DNA of 20,942 bases, taken from assembly GCA_050700385.1 (NCBI GenBank), contig JBOHGT010000498.1, positions 1 to 20,942 of the forward strand, written 5' to 3'. Made by a program: the position numbers and the translations under genes. Of this stretch, positions 1-7,248 are shown piece after piece (position 1 is the stretch's first letter; every line of letters starts with the position of its first letter). This DNA comes from WHSY01 sp050700385. Lineage in GTDB: Bacteria; Actinomycetota; Actinomycetes; Mycobacteriales; Pseudonocardiaceae. The notes under the pieces are model-generated. The model did no database searches, was not told the DNA's origin, and saw only the letters and a program-made list of their open reading frames with translations.

Positions 1-2
1 GG

Positions 3-782
3 GTCGGCGAGCTGCTGGCTGCGGTGCGCGACGCCGGAATCGCCACCGCGGTGGTCGGGATCGGTGGGTCGGCCACCTCGGACGGCGGGGCGGGCATGCT
101 CGCCGCGCTGGGTGCCGTCCCGGTCGACGCCGACGGGGAGCAGCTGCCCGACGGGGGCGCGGCGCTGGCGCGTTGCGCGGCGCTGCACGGCACGCCCACG
201 CTCGATGCTGTGACGCTGCTCGCCGCCGCGGACGTCACCAATCCGCTGCTCGGCCCGCACGGCGCCGCTGGGGTGTTCGGTCCGCAGAAGGGTGCCGATG
301 CCGCCGAAGTGCAGCGCCTGGAAGCCGCGCTGGCCCGCTGGGCCGACGTGCTGGAGGGCGCCACCGGGCTCGCTGTGCGCGAGCAGCCCGGCGCGGGTGC
401 CGCAGGCGGGCTCGGGGCGGCGCTGCTGGCGCTGGGGGCGGTCTGTGTCTCGGGTGCGCAGCTGGTCCGGGAGCGGACCGGCCTGGAGGCCGCGCTGGAC
501 AGCGCCCAGCTCGTGATCACCGGCGAGGGCAGCTTCGACGTCCAGTCGCTGCGTGGCAAGCTGGTCACGTCGCTGTCGGCCGGGGCGGCCGAGCGGGGCG
601 TGCCGTGCATCGTGCTGGCCGGGCAGGTCTCCGTGGGCCGCCGCGAGGCTGCCGCGGTCGGCGTCGTCGCGGCCTACTCCGCGGCGGAGGAGGCCGGTTC
701 GGTCCAGGCCGCCCTGGCCGACCCTGCCGGGACCCTGGCCGCGGCGGCCGAGCGCGCCGCCCGGTGTTGGGGTGGGCGCTGA
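3..782 (+). CDS. Glycerate kinase, 3' part (5' end outside window)
   Basis: This is the C-terminal part of a glycerate kinase of the GarK/GlxK family, which phosphorylates D-glycerate with ATP in glyoxylate/glycerate metabolism. The reading frame is open from the first bases (reads VGELLAAVRDAG...), so the gene starts upstream. The visible GTG at 24 is internal, not the start. Family signatures are GGSATSDGG near the left edge, the segment DVTNPLLGPHGAAGVFGPQKGA in the middle (positions about 230-295), and TGEGSFDVQSLRGK at about 520-560. The frame ends at TGA 780-782. About 130 bp without another gene separate it from erpA. Mycobacterium also has a glycerate kinase gene near its HesB gene, from recall. 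Family identity is firm; the exact substrate isomer cannot be read from the sequence. Confidence 0.9.
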   Translation, partial: VGELLAAVRDAGIATAVVGIGGSATSDGGAGMLAALGAVPVDADGEQLPDGGAALARCAALHGTPTLDAVTLLAAADVTNPLLGPHGAAGVFGPQKGADAAEVQRLEAALARWADVLEGATGLAVREQPGAGAAGGLGAALLALGAVCVSGAQLVRERTGLEAALDSAQLVITGEGSFDVQSLRGKLVTSLSAGAAERGVPCIVLAGQVSVGRREAAAVGVVAAYSAAEEAGSVQAALADPAGTLAAAAERAARCWGGR

Positions 783-813
783 CCCCACGTCCTCGTGCTG
801 GTGTGTCACCATG

Positions 814-877
814 GGAGGCACGGGAATCACCCGTCGGCTGCGGACGTTGCCTCCTCTGAGGAGCGCGAGCCGCGCTC
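814..877 (+). other. Structured leader/intergenic stem-loops before erpA
   Basis: Two non-overlapping structures fill the gap between the glycerate kinase gene and erpA. Arms GGAGGCA (814-820) and TGCCTCC (848-854) pair perfectly and enclose a small hairpin CGGG-AATCA-CCCG (821-833). They are followed by GAGCGCG (861-867), loop AGC, CGCGCTC (871-877). There is no T-tract, so this may be a U-less terminator for the kinase gene or a structured erpA leader. The 783-915 gap contains no TA dinucleotide, so no ordinary -10 element is visible for erpA. Confidence 0.4.
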
Positions 878-915
878 AGCCGTCGATGTCCCAGCGCCGA
901 TCCCCAGGGAGAGCC

Positions 916-1278
916 ATGACCGTCGAGAACATCGCCGACACCGACGTGCCGACCCACGGCGTCGAGATGACTGATGCCGCTGCGAGCAAGGCCAAGGCGC
1001 TGCTCGACCAGGAGGGCCGGACCGACATGCACCTGCGTATCGCCGTCCAGCCGGGTGGCTGCGCGGGGCTGCGTTACCAGCTGTTCTTCGACGAGCGCAC
1101 GCTCGACGGGGACGCGGTGCGTGACTTCAGCGGGCTGCGGGTAATCGTCGACCGGATGAGCACCCCCTACCTGCAGGGCGCTGTCATCGACTTCGTCGAC
1201 ACCATCGAGAAGCAGGGCTTCACCATCGACAACCCCAACGCGGGAGGCTCCTGCGCCTGTGGGGATTCCTTCAACTGA
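916..1278 (+). CDS. erpA: HesB/IscA-type iron-sulfur cluster insertion protein ErpA
   Basis: A-type carrier protein of 120 aa that delivers Fe-S clusters to apo-proteins in the cytoplasm. The three conserved cysteines of the family are visible: one in the QPGGCAGLRYQ segment and two in the C-terminal GGSCACGDSF. The length is typical of the family, with a short N-terminal extension. The ATG at 916 is chosen because AGGGAGAG lies just upstream (906-913) and the homologous core begins soon after (VEMTDAAASKAKALL). A longer frame upstream reads as low-complexity Arg/Ser/Pro and is not coding. A strong terminator follows 21 bp after the stop. The nearby respiratory genes include the 2Fe-2S Rieske protein QcrA, a plausible client; that link is inference. 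Confidence 0.93.
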   Translation: MTVENIADTDVPTHGVEMTDAAASKAKALLDQEGRTDMHLRIAVQPGGCAGLRYQLFFDERTLDGDAVRDFSGLRVIVDRMSTPYLQGAVIDFVDTIEKQGFTIDNPNAGGSCACGDSFN

Positions 1279-1298
1279 AGTCTCGCCCCGGCGGCACC

Positions 1299-1333
1299 AG
1301 GGCCGTGGACCCACCAGGGTCCGCGGCCCTTTT
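1299..1333 (+). terminator. Rho-independent terminator of erpA
   Basis: A 13-bp stem is formed by GGGCCGTGGACCC (1300-1312) and GGGTCCGCGGCCC (1317-1329), with one T.G wobble, loop ACCA, and TTTT at 1330-1333. It is a textbook intrinsic terminator in plus orientation. In the minus direction (for asnB) the hairpin exists but no T-tract follows. Confidence 0.9.
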
Positions 1334-1378
1334 CAGACCTGCATGGTTCAGACCTGCACGGGTCAGACCTGCACTGGG
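1333..1378. repeat. 15-bp tandem repeat, 3 copies, overlapping the asnB stop codon
   Basis: Three near-identical copies of TCAGACCTGCAYGGK lie at 1333-1347, 1348-1362 and 1363-1378. The third contains the last codons and stop of asnB. Read on the minus strand each copy encodes a Val/Met-Gln-Val-stop ending. Because the period is 15 bp, all three TGA codons are in the same frame. The first copy abuts the erpA terminator T-tract. Confidence 0.9.
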
Positions 1379-3288
1379 TAGTGCGGTGCGGGGACCTGCG
1401 GGACGATTCGCTGCTCGACGAAGATGCCGTGCCAGAGCATGAAGACCAGCAGCGCCCAGATCCGGCGGCTGTGGTCGAGCGGCCCGGTGCGGTGCTCGTC
1501 GAGCAACCCGAGCACCGCACCGGTGTCCAGGAACTCCGCGGTGCCGGACGCCGTGATGATCTCCCGGGCCCAGCCGTGCAGCTCGTCGCGCAGCCAGTGC
1601 CGGATCGGCACCGGGAAGCCCAGCTTGCGGCGGTGCAGCACGTGCGCCGGGACGATGTCGCGCAGCGCCCGGCGCAGCGCGTGCTTGGTGGTCTCGCGGG
1701 TGACCTTCTCCTCGAGCGGGATGGTCGCGGCCACTGCGAAGACCTCGGGGTCCAGGAACGGGACTCGCAGCTCGAGCGAGTTGGCCATGGTCATCTTGTC
1801 GGTCTTGACGAGGATGTCACCGCGCAGCCAGGTGAACAGGTCCACGTGCTGCATCCGGGTCACCGGGTCCCAGCCCGCCGACTCGGCGTACGGGATGGCC
1901 GTGACGTCGGCGTGCGAGATCGCCGGGTCGAAGCCACCCAGCACCCGCCGCAACTGGTCGTCACGGAAGATCCGCGCGTTGCCGTAGTAGCGCTGTTCGA
2001 GCGGCAGCGCTCCCCGGCGCAGCAGGTCCTTGCCCCGCACCCCGTCCGGGATCCGTGCCGACAGCCGCCCCAACGCGCGGCGCAGCCCCCCGGGGACCTT
2101 CTCGAACGCGGCCAGCGACAGCGGCTCGCGGTAGATCGTGTAGCCACCGAACAGCTCGTCGGCGCCCTCGCCGGAGAGCACCACCTTGACGTGCCGGCGG
2201 GCCTCCCGGGCGACGAACCACAGCGGCACCAGCGCCGGGTCGGCCACCGGGTCGTCCAGGTACCAGACGATCAGTGGAAGGGCGTCGGCCATCTCCTGCG
2301 GGGACACCGTGCGGATCACGTGCTCGACGCCGATCGCGGCGGCCGACTCCGCGGCGACGTCCACCTCGGAGTAGCCGTCCCGTTCGAAGCCGGTGGTGAA
2401 GGTGATCAGGTCGGGGTTGTGCTCCTTGGCCAGCGCGGCGATCGCGGTGGAGTCGATACCCCCGGAGAGGAACGCCCCGACGGTGACGTCGGCGCGCATG
2501 TGCTTGGCCACCGAGTCCCGCATCACCGCGGTGACCTCGTCGTGCAGCCGAGCCGAGTCCGCCGGCGAGCGCGCCGGCTGCGGGCGGAAAGCTGCGGAGA
2601 AGTACCGCTGCGTGACGGGCTCGCCGCCGGGGGAGAGGGTGAACGACACGCCGGACTCGATTCGCCTGATCCCGGTGTGCAGCGATGCGGGTTCGGGCAC
2701 GTACTGCAGGGTCAGGTAGTGCTGCAGCGCGCCGCGGTCGACGTCGCAGCGCACCCCCAGAGTGGGCGCGAGCTGCAGCAGGCTCTTCTTCTCGCTGGCG
2801 AAGGCCACCCCGTGCGGCCCGTGGCAGACGAACAGCGGCTTGATGCCGAACGGGTCGCGCGCCCCGAAGGCGACCCGGCGCTGCGCGTCCCAGATCAGGA
2901 AAGCGAACATGCCGCGCAGCCGGCGCACGGCCTCGGGCCCGAGATGGTGGTAGGCGGCCACGATGACCTCGGTGTCGCCCTCCGTGGCGAAGCTCACGCC
3001 GTGCTCGCGGCGCAGCTGCTCGCGTAGCTCGACGTAGTTGTAGATCTCCCCGTTGAACAGGATGGTGTAGCGGCCGGGCCGCTCGGGTGGCCCCCAGTGC
3101 AGCGGCTGGTGCGAGTGCTCGAGGTCGATGATCGACAGCCGGTTGAACCCCAGCACCACGTCACTGTCGTGCCAGGTCCCGCTCTCGTCCGGGCCGCGGT
3201 GTCGCTGGCAGGCCAGCGCAGCCGCGACCGCGTCGACGTAGCCGGCCGCGGCTGCGCCGGCCGTCACCACTCCCAGCAGCCCGCACAC
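1363..3288 (-). CDS. asnB: Asparagine synthase (glutamine-hydrolysing), AsnB
   Basis: AsnB (641 aa) converts aspartate, glutamine and ATP to asparagine. The N-terminal class II glutamine amidotransferase domain (about residues 2-190) begins with Cys2, the nucleophile once the initiator is removed. It contains RGPD (31-34), FNGEIYN (78-84) and TEGDTE (102-107). The synthetase domain carries the PP-loop SGGIDS at 275-280 and a later SGEGADELFGGY motif. The start is set at GTG 3288 because only this places Cys at position 2; AGAGGG sits about 8 nt upstream. The longer frame from 3375 would bury the catalytic cysteine. In mycobacteria such AsnB homologues have also been linked to amidation of peptidoglycan intermediates (LtsA), so a wall role is an alternative to pure asparagine synthesis. 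The gene is divergent from ctaC. Confidence 0.93.
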   Translation of the reverse strand: MCGLLGVVTAGAAAAGYVDAVAAALACQRHRGPDESGTWHDSDVVLGFNRLSIIDLEHSHQPLHWGPPERPGRYTILFNGEIYNYVELREQLRREHGVSFATEGDTEVIVAAYHHLGPEAVRRLRGMFAFLIWDAQRRVAFGARDPFGIKPLFVCHGPHGVAFASEKKSLLQLAPTLGVRCDVDRGALQHYLTLQYVPEPASLHTGIRRIESGVSFTLSPGGEPVTQRYFSAAFRPQPARSPADSARLHDEVTAVMRDSVAKHMRADVTVGAFLSGGIDSTAIAALAKEHNPDLITFTTGFERDGYSEVDVAAESAAAIGVEHVIRTVSPQEMADALPLIVWYLDDPVADPALVPLWFVAREARRHVKVVLSGEGADELFGGYTIYREPLSLAAFEKVPGGLRRALGRLSARIPDGVRGKDLLRRGALPLEQRYYGNARIFRDDQLRRVLGGFDPAISHADVTAIPYAESAGWDPVTRMQHVDLFTWLRGDILVKTDKMTMANSLELRVPFLDPEVFAVAATIPLEEKVTRETTKHALRRALRDIVPAHVLHRRKLGFPVPIRHWLRDELHGWAREIITASGTAEFLDTGAVLGLLDEHRTGPLDHSRRIWALLVFMLWHGIFVEQRIVPQVPAPHYPVQV

Positions 3289-3327
3289 GTAGTCGCCCTC
3301 TCGCCGATGCTCGGTGGCAGGCGCACC

Positions 3328-3333
3328 AGTATG
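3328..3333 (-). promoter_or_regulatory. Candidate -10 element for asnB
   Basis: CATACT on the minus strand (3333 to 3328) would place transcription start near 3321, giving a leader of about 33 nt containing the Shine-Dalgarno before GTG 3288. No clear -35 is seen. This is a weak call based on spacing and motif only. Confidence 0.3.
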
Positions 3334-3391
3334 CCGATCCGCGATCCCCGGACCCGGCCGCCCCGGCGCAGCCACGGTGCCTTTGCTGGTT

Positions 3392-3397
3392 TACGCT
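3392..3397 (+). promoter_or_regulatory. Candidate -10 element for ctaC
   Basis: TACGCT fits the actinobacterial TAnnnT -10 pattern. It would start transcription near 3404, leaving a leader of about 33 nt with AGGAGG at 3424-3429. No recognisable -35 lies 17 nt upstream. Confidence 0.35.
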
Positions 3398-3436
3398 CCG
3401 AAGCGGCCATCCCGGACGGGTCGAGGAGGACGAGGC

Positions 3437-4396
3437 GTGGTCGACGTGGTCCGCTCACGCGCGGCACGGCCGCTCAAAGTCGCCCTGATCGCCGGGTTGG
3501 TACTGCTGGCTACGGGGTGTTCCGCCAGCGACGTGCTCGCCTTCGGCTGGCCGGAGGGCATCACACCGCAGGCCGACCGGATGCGGCAGCTGTGGATCTG
3601 GTCGGCGCTCGCCGCGCTCGTCGTCGGCCTGGTCGTCTGGGGTCTGATCCTGTGGGCGGTGGTCTTCCACCGCAAGCGCGGCGACGAGATGCCCCGCCAG
3701 ACCCAGTACAACCTGCCGCTGGAGATCGTCTACACGGTCGTCCCGTTCGTCATCGTGGCCGTGCTGTTCTACTTCACAGTGACCGCGCAGAACTTCGTGC
3801 AGGCCAAGGTGGACGACCCCGGCCTGCGGGTCGAGGTCGTCGGCTTCCAATGGAACTGGGAGTTCCAGTACCTGCAGGACGAGCCGGACGGGCAGGGCGG
3901 TTTCGCGCCGATGCGGACCGACGCGGGCACGCCGCTGAGCACGGTGGGCTCGTCAGCCGTGGTCCCGCTGCTCGTGGTGCCCACCGAGCGCGTCGTCGAG
4001 TACCGCATCGAGTCCACCGATGTGCTGCACTCCTTCTTCGTGCCCGAGTTCCTCTTCAAGCGCGACGTCTTCCCGTACCCCGAGAGGAACGACACCGACC
4101 ACGTGTTCCAGACCACGGTCGACCGGCAGGGTGCCTTCGTCGGCCGGTGCGCCGAGCTGTGCGGCACGTACCACTCGAACATGAACTTCGAGCTGCGCGC
4201 GCTGCCGGGCGACCTGTTCGACCGCTACCTCGACCTGCGGGCGCAGACCAACCCCATGACCAGCCAGCCCTACACGGCCGGCGATGCGCTGGCCGAACTG
4301 GACTGCGGCGAGCTGTGCGCCCCGCAGGCGGTCACCACCTCACCGTTCGACACCAAGCGGGTGAACGCCGACCCGGCCGGTGGCGCTCCCAACTGA
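3437..4396 (+). CDS. ctaC: Cytochrome c oxidase subunit II (CtaC), lipoprotein
   Basis: Subunit II of the aa3 terminal oxidase (319 aa). It takes electrons from the bcc complex through its binuclear CuA centre on the outer face of the membrane. The lipobox LLATGC puts the lipidated cysteine at residue 28. Two transmembrane helices follow: WIWSALAALVVGLVVWGLIL and the stretch around EIVYTVVPFVIVAVLFYF. The aromatic QWNWEFQY patch precedes the CuA ligands His198, Cys238, Cys242, His246 and Met249. GTG 3437 is chosen because AGGAGG (3424-3429) is 7 nt away and the signal peptide begins directly after it. The C-terminal tail carries an extra CGELC (Cys290, Cys294), then the family ending TTSPFDTKR. 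The gene is followed by ctaF; ctaD is not in the window. Confidence 0.95.
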   Translation: MVDVVRSRAARPLKVALIAGLVLLATGCSASDVLAFGWPEGITPQADRMRQLWIWSALAALVVGLVVWGLILWAVVFHRKRGDEMPRQTQYNLPLEIVYTVVPFVIVAVLFYFTVTAQNFVQAKVDDPGLRVEVVGFQWNWEFQYLQDEPDGQGGFAPMRTDAGTPLSTVGSSAVVPLLVVPTERVVEYRIESTDVLHSFFVPEFLFKRDVFPYPERNDTDHVFQTTVDRQGAFVGRCAELCGTYHSNMNFELRALPGDLFDRYLDLRAQTNPMTSQPYTAGDALAELDCGELCAPQAVTTSPFDTKRVNADPAGGAPN

Positions 4397-4398
4397 TC

Positions 4399-4438
4399 GA
4401 TCGCCGACCAGGTCCGATCGCCGACCAGGTCCGATCGC
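4399..4438. repeat. 17-bp tandem repeat between ctaC and ctaF
   Basis: GATCGCCGACCAGGTCC occurs exactly twice in tandem (4399-4415 and 4416-4432), followed by a partial third copy GATCGC (4433-4438). It begins three bases after the ctaC stop. It is probably a replication-slippage product; no function is evident. Confidence 0.9.
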
Positions 4439-4472
4439 GGCAGCACACCCGTTCGAGAGCGAGGTAGCAGGG

Positions 4473-4871
4473 ATGAAGGTCGAAGCCCGGATCTTCGAGA
4501 TCGTCACGGTGTTCTTCTTCCTTTCCGCGGTGGTCTACGGGTTGTGGTCCGCGGAGCCCATCGGGACCACCGCCCTGACCCTGACCGGCGGCCTGGCGCT
4601 CATCATCGGTACCTACTTCCGCTTCGTCTCCCGGCGGGTTCGGATGCGGCCCGAGGACAACTCCGTGGCCGAGGTGAGCGACGGCGCCGGTGAGCTGGGA
4701 TTCTTCTCGCCGGGCAGCTACTGGCCGTTCACGATAGGGCTTTCGGTGGGCATCGCGGCCTACGCATTGGCGTTCTTCGAGATGTGGCTGTTCGGGATCG
4801 CTGCGGTGCTGGTGCTCATCACCGTCGCGGGTCTGGTCTTCGAGTACCACGTGGCCGCCGACAAGGAGTGA
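4473..4871 (+). CDS. ctaF: Cytochrome c oxidase subunit IV, actinobacterial type (CtaF)
   Basis: Small accessory membrane subunit (132 aa) of the actinobacterial aa3 oxidase, part of the bcc-aa3 supercomplex. It has the family's start (MKVEARIFEIVTVFF), hydrophobic segments at about residues 8-26 and 32-50, then a polar loop (RRVRMRPEDNSVAEVSDGAG) and two more helices near the C-terminus, for four in all. The ATG at 4473 sits behind AGCAGGG. It lies 76 bp after ctaC, the gap being mostly tandem repeat, so the two are probably co-transcribed. It converges on trpD with 71 bp between, in which I see no convincing terminator. Confidence 0.93.
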   Translation: MKVEARIFEIVTVFFFLSAVVYGLWSAEPIGTTALTLTGGLALIIGTYFRFVSRRVRMRPEDNSVAEVSDGAGELGFFSPGSYWPFTIGLSVGIAAYALAFFEMWLFGIAAVLVLITVAGLVFEYHVAADKE

Positions 4872-4942
4872 GCTACCCGGACGTGCGGTGTGGTGCGGCC
4901 TCAGCAGGGCGGTTGATCTCGTCAGCGTGCGTCTCAGCCGGG

Positions 4943-5998
4943 TCAGCGGGGCACCGCGGACAGTGCGCTGCTGAGGCGCGTCCAGCGGTCCAGCAGCTCC
5001 TCCGCCGCCCCGGAGTCCACCGCTGCGGCGGCCCGCACGGCGCCGGCGCGAAGGCCGGCGACGAGGCCGCCGCCCAGCCCGTCATACGCGGCGAGCGCCG
5101 CCGCCGCGTTGAGCAGCACGGCGTCGCGCACCGGGCCGGGCTCGCCGGCCAGCAGTCGCCGCACCACACCGGCGTTGGCGGCCGCGTCGCTGCCTCGCAG
5201 GTCCTCGGTCCGGCAGCGTGCCACATCCAGCTCCGCCGGGTCGACGCGCTCGGGTCGGACCACGCCGGCGTGCACCACCCAGACCGTGCTGGTGGTCGTG
5301 GTGGTGATCTCGTCCAGCCCGTCGTCACCCCGCACCAGCAGCGCGCTGGACCCCCGGGCGGCCAGCACCTCCGCCATCACCGGCGCCATCCGCGCCTCGG
5401 CGCAGCCCACCAGCGCCGCGGCGGGCTGCGCCGGGTTGGTCAGCGGCCCGAGGAAGTTGAAGGCGGTGGGCACCCCGATCTCACGGCGCGGGCCGGCCGC
5501 GTGCCGCATCGCGGGGTGGAACACCGGAGCGAAGCAAAACCCGATGCCGACCTCGGCGACGCAGGCAGCGACCTGCTCCGGCCCGAGGTCGATGGCCACA
5601 CCGAGCGCCTCGAGCACGTCGGCCGTGCCACACTGCGAGGATGCCGCACGGTTGCCGTGCTTGACTACGGGAGCTCCCGCGGCGGCGGTCACCAGCGCGG
5701 CCATGGTGGAGATGTTCACGGTGTGCGCCCGGTCACCCCCGGTGCCGACGACGTCTACCGCCCGCGCCCCGAGATGCACCCGCCGCGCATGTGCGAGCAT
5801 CGCGGCGGCCAGCCCGGCGATCTCCCCCGGGGTCTCGCCCTTGGCCCGAAGCGCTACGACGAACGCTGCGACCTGGGCCGGAGTGGCCTCCCCGGACATC
5901 ACCTGGTCCATCGCCCATGCGGTGTCCTCGGCACCCAGGTCCGTCCGGGCGATGAGCCGCGTCAGCAGCGCGGGCCAGCTGCGCGGGCTCGGCGACAT
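4943..5998 (-). CDS. trpD: Anthranilate phosphoribosyltransferase
   Basis: TrpD (351 aa) transfers the phosphoribosyl group from PRPP to anthranilate, the second step of the tryptophan branch, in the cytoplasm. Signature motifs are the PRPP loop GTGGD (85-89), NIST (95-98) and KHGNR (113-117). The later GDDGLDE carries the acidic Mg-binding residues and is followed by a run of five threonines. Length is normal. The ATG at 5998 follows GAGG by 7 nt, and that Shine-Dalgarno overlaps the stop of the receiver-like gene 9 nt upstream, so the pair is likely translated from one mRNA. No other trp gene is nearby; an isolated trpD close to ctaE is also what I recall in Mycobacterium. Confidence 0.95.
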   Translation of the reverse strand: MSPSPRSWPALLTRLIARTDLGAEDTAWAMDQVMSGEATPAQVAAFVVALRAKGETPGEIAGLAAAMLAHARRVHLGARAVDVVGTGGDRAHTVNISTMAALVTAAAGAPVVKHGNRAASSQCGTADVLEALGVAIDLGPEQVAACVAEVGIGFCFAPVFHPAMRHAAGPRREIGVPTAFNFLGPLTNPAQPAAALVGCAEARMAPVMAEVLAARGSSALLVRGDDGLDEITTTTTSTVWVVHAGVVRPERVDPAELDVARCRTEDLRGSDAAANAGVVRRLLAGEPGPVRDAVLLNAAAALAAYDGLGGGLVAGLRAGAVRAAAAVDSGAAEELLDRWTRLSSALSAVPR

Positions 5999-6007
5999 GC
6001 CGCGGCC

Positions 6008-6418
6008 TCAGCCGTTGCCGGCCGGCAGCCGGTGCCAGCGCAGCACGTCGGCCACGGTCTCGGCGGCGGCCAGCGGATCCAGCGGGTGGACGATCACGGC
6101 GTCGGCCTGCGACCAGGTGGCCAGCCAGCGGTCGTCCCTTCGCCGCACCGAGACGATGATCGGTGGGCAGTCGGTGATCTCGTGCTTGAGCTGGCGGGAA
6201 AGCCCCATCCCTCCGGTCGGCTGCGCCTCGCCGTCGAGGATGGCAAGGTCCACCGTGCCGCTGTCGACCTGCGCGATCACCTCGGCGATGGTGCCCGCCT
6301 CGATGTAGCGCAGCTGGCCGACGTCCGGTGCGGGCCGGCGGCCGACGGCGACGATGATCGCCTCCCGCACCTCGGGCCGGTGGCTGAAGACCAGGACTGC
6401 GGTGCTCGCATCGTTCAT
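6008..6418 (-). CDS. Atypical receiver-domain (response-regulator-like) protein
   Basis: A 136-aa stand-alone protein with the fold pattern of a CheY-like receiver: beta-1 AVLVFSHRPEV, beta-3 VDLAILDGE, beta-4 PPIIVSVRR, beta-5 ADAVIVHPLDP, and an amphipathic last helix. The acceptor-position Asp62 is present. The acidic pair normally ending beta-1 is replaced by Ser12-His13, and the conserved lysine of beta-5 appears to be His. There is no output domain. Phosphorylation by a classical kinase is therefore doubtful; it may act through protein contacts. The start is ATG 6418. A GGAGGA lies about 15 nt upstream, which is long; an in-frame ATG at 6481 is an alternative. It is upstream of trpD in an apparent two-gene operon and divergent from ctaE. 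The function is unknown. Confidence 0.8.
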   Translation of the reverse strand: MNDASTAVLVFSHRPEVREAIIVAVGRRPAPDVGQLRYIEAGTIAEVIAQVDSGTVDLAILDGEAQPTGGMGLSRQLKHEITDCPPIIVSVRRRDDRWLATWSQADAVIVHPLDPLAAAETVADVLRWHRLPAGNG

Positions 6419-6546
6419 CGGGCGGTCGCCGATCCTCCGTGTGGGTGTCCGGGGCCAGCACTCGGCGGGTCCGGCGGGCATGGCGATGCTAGCCGTTCCC
6501 GCGCGTCGCGCCCCGGCCCGGCCCGGCCCCCAGGACACCGGCCGGT

Positions 6547-6552
6547 CATAAT
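6547..6552 (+). promoter_or_regulatory. ctaE: -10 element for leaderless ctaE
   Basis: CATAAT ends exactly 7 nt before GTG 6560, so the predicted transcription start coincides with the first base of the start codon. No Shine-Dalgarno is seen before either candidate start, and no -35 is recognised. Confidence 0.55.
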
Positions 6553-6559
6553 GCTTCGC

Positions 6560-7189
6560 GTGACCTCCTCGTCCAGCCTGGCGGCGCCCTCCATCAGCCA
6601 GCGCGTGCACTCGCTGAACCGGCCCAACATGGTCAGCGTCGGCACCATCGTCTGGCTGTCCAGCGAGCTGATGTTCTTCGCGGGCCTGTTCGCGATGTTC
6701 TTCACCGTGAAGGCCCAGGTCCCGGGCCCGTGGCCGCCGATCCTGGAGTCGACCGGCGAGCCCATCCACCTCAACGTGCCCTACGCGCTGGTCGTCACGA
6801 TCATCCTCGTGTCGTCGTCGTTCACCTGTCAGTGGGGTGTGTTCAAGGCCGAACAGGGCGACGTCTTCGGGTTGCGGCTCTGGTACACGATCACCCTGAT
6901 CATGGGTACGACCTTCGTGCTGGGGCAGGCCTACGAGTACGTCAACCTGATCCATGAGGGCGTCACCATCCCGTCCGGGGCCTACGGCACCGTGTTCTAC
7001 CTCACCACCGGCTTTCACGGCCTGCACGTGACGGGCGGCCTGATCGCATTCGTCTTCTTGATAGTCAGGACGACGATGAGCAAGTTCACCCCTGCGCAGG
7101 CCACCGCGGCCATCGTCGTGTCCTACTACTGGCACTTCGTCGACGTGGTGTGGATCGGCCTGTTCGCGACCATCTACTTCGTCCCGTGA
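6560..7189 (+). CDS. ctaE: Cytochrome c oxidase subunit III (CtaE)
   Basis: Subunit III (209 aa) of the aa3 oxidase, a multi-helix membrane protein. Visible family features are the N-terminal RVHSLNRPNMVSVGTIVW and the helix SSELMFFAGLFAMFF. Later come GTTFVLGQAYEYV, the TGFHGLHVTGGLIAF motif and the final SYYWHFVDVVWIGLF. I choose GTG 6560, giving MTSSSSLAAPS..., because it matches the start of actinobacterial CtaE proteins I recall and fits a leaderless transcript. An ATG at 6551 would add three residues but overlaps the -10 element. qcrC begins 59 bp after the stop on the same strand, so ctaE-qcrCAB is probably one operon. Confidence 0.93.
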   Translation: MTSSSSLAAPSISQRVHSLNRPNMVSVGTIVWLSSELMFFAGLFAMFFTVKAQVPGPWPPILESTGEPIHLNVPYALVVTIILVSSSFTCQWGVFKAEQGDVFGLRLWYTITLIMGTTFVLGQAYEYVNLIHEGVTIPSGAYGTVFYLTTGFHGLHVTGGLIAFVFLIVRTTMSKFTPAQATAAIVVSYYWHFVDVVWIGLFATIYFVP

Positions 7190-7248
7190 CTCCCGCCATC
7201 GACCCGCCGCACCAGACCCGAAGCCGACAGCAGGGGCAGCCCAGAGAG

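Noticed and set aside
1333..1378. Possible CRISPR-like array
   Set aside because: The units are contiguous 15-bp direct repeats without spacers, and no cas genes are present.
1381..3027. Long open frame (548 codons) on the plus strand across asnB
   Set aside because: It is antisense to asnB. The translation is Arg/Gln/His/Val-rich with no domain, as expected from the reverse frame of a high-GC gene.
3289..3375. Longer AsnB start at 3375
   Set aside because: It would place 29 residues before Cys2, which must be N-terminal for glutaminase activity.
4872..4942. Terminator between convergent ctaF and trpD
   Set aside because: ACCCGG and CCGGGT at the ends are 57 nt apart, and no compact hairpin or T-tract is present.
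4784..6559. 5' part of an 801-codon frame running into ctaE
   Set aside because: Only the part from 6560 is real (ctaE). Upstream it reads the wrong frame of ctaF and the antisense of trpD and the receiver-like gene.
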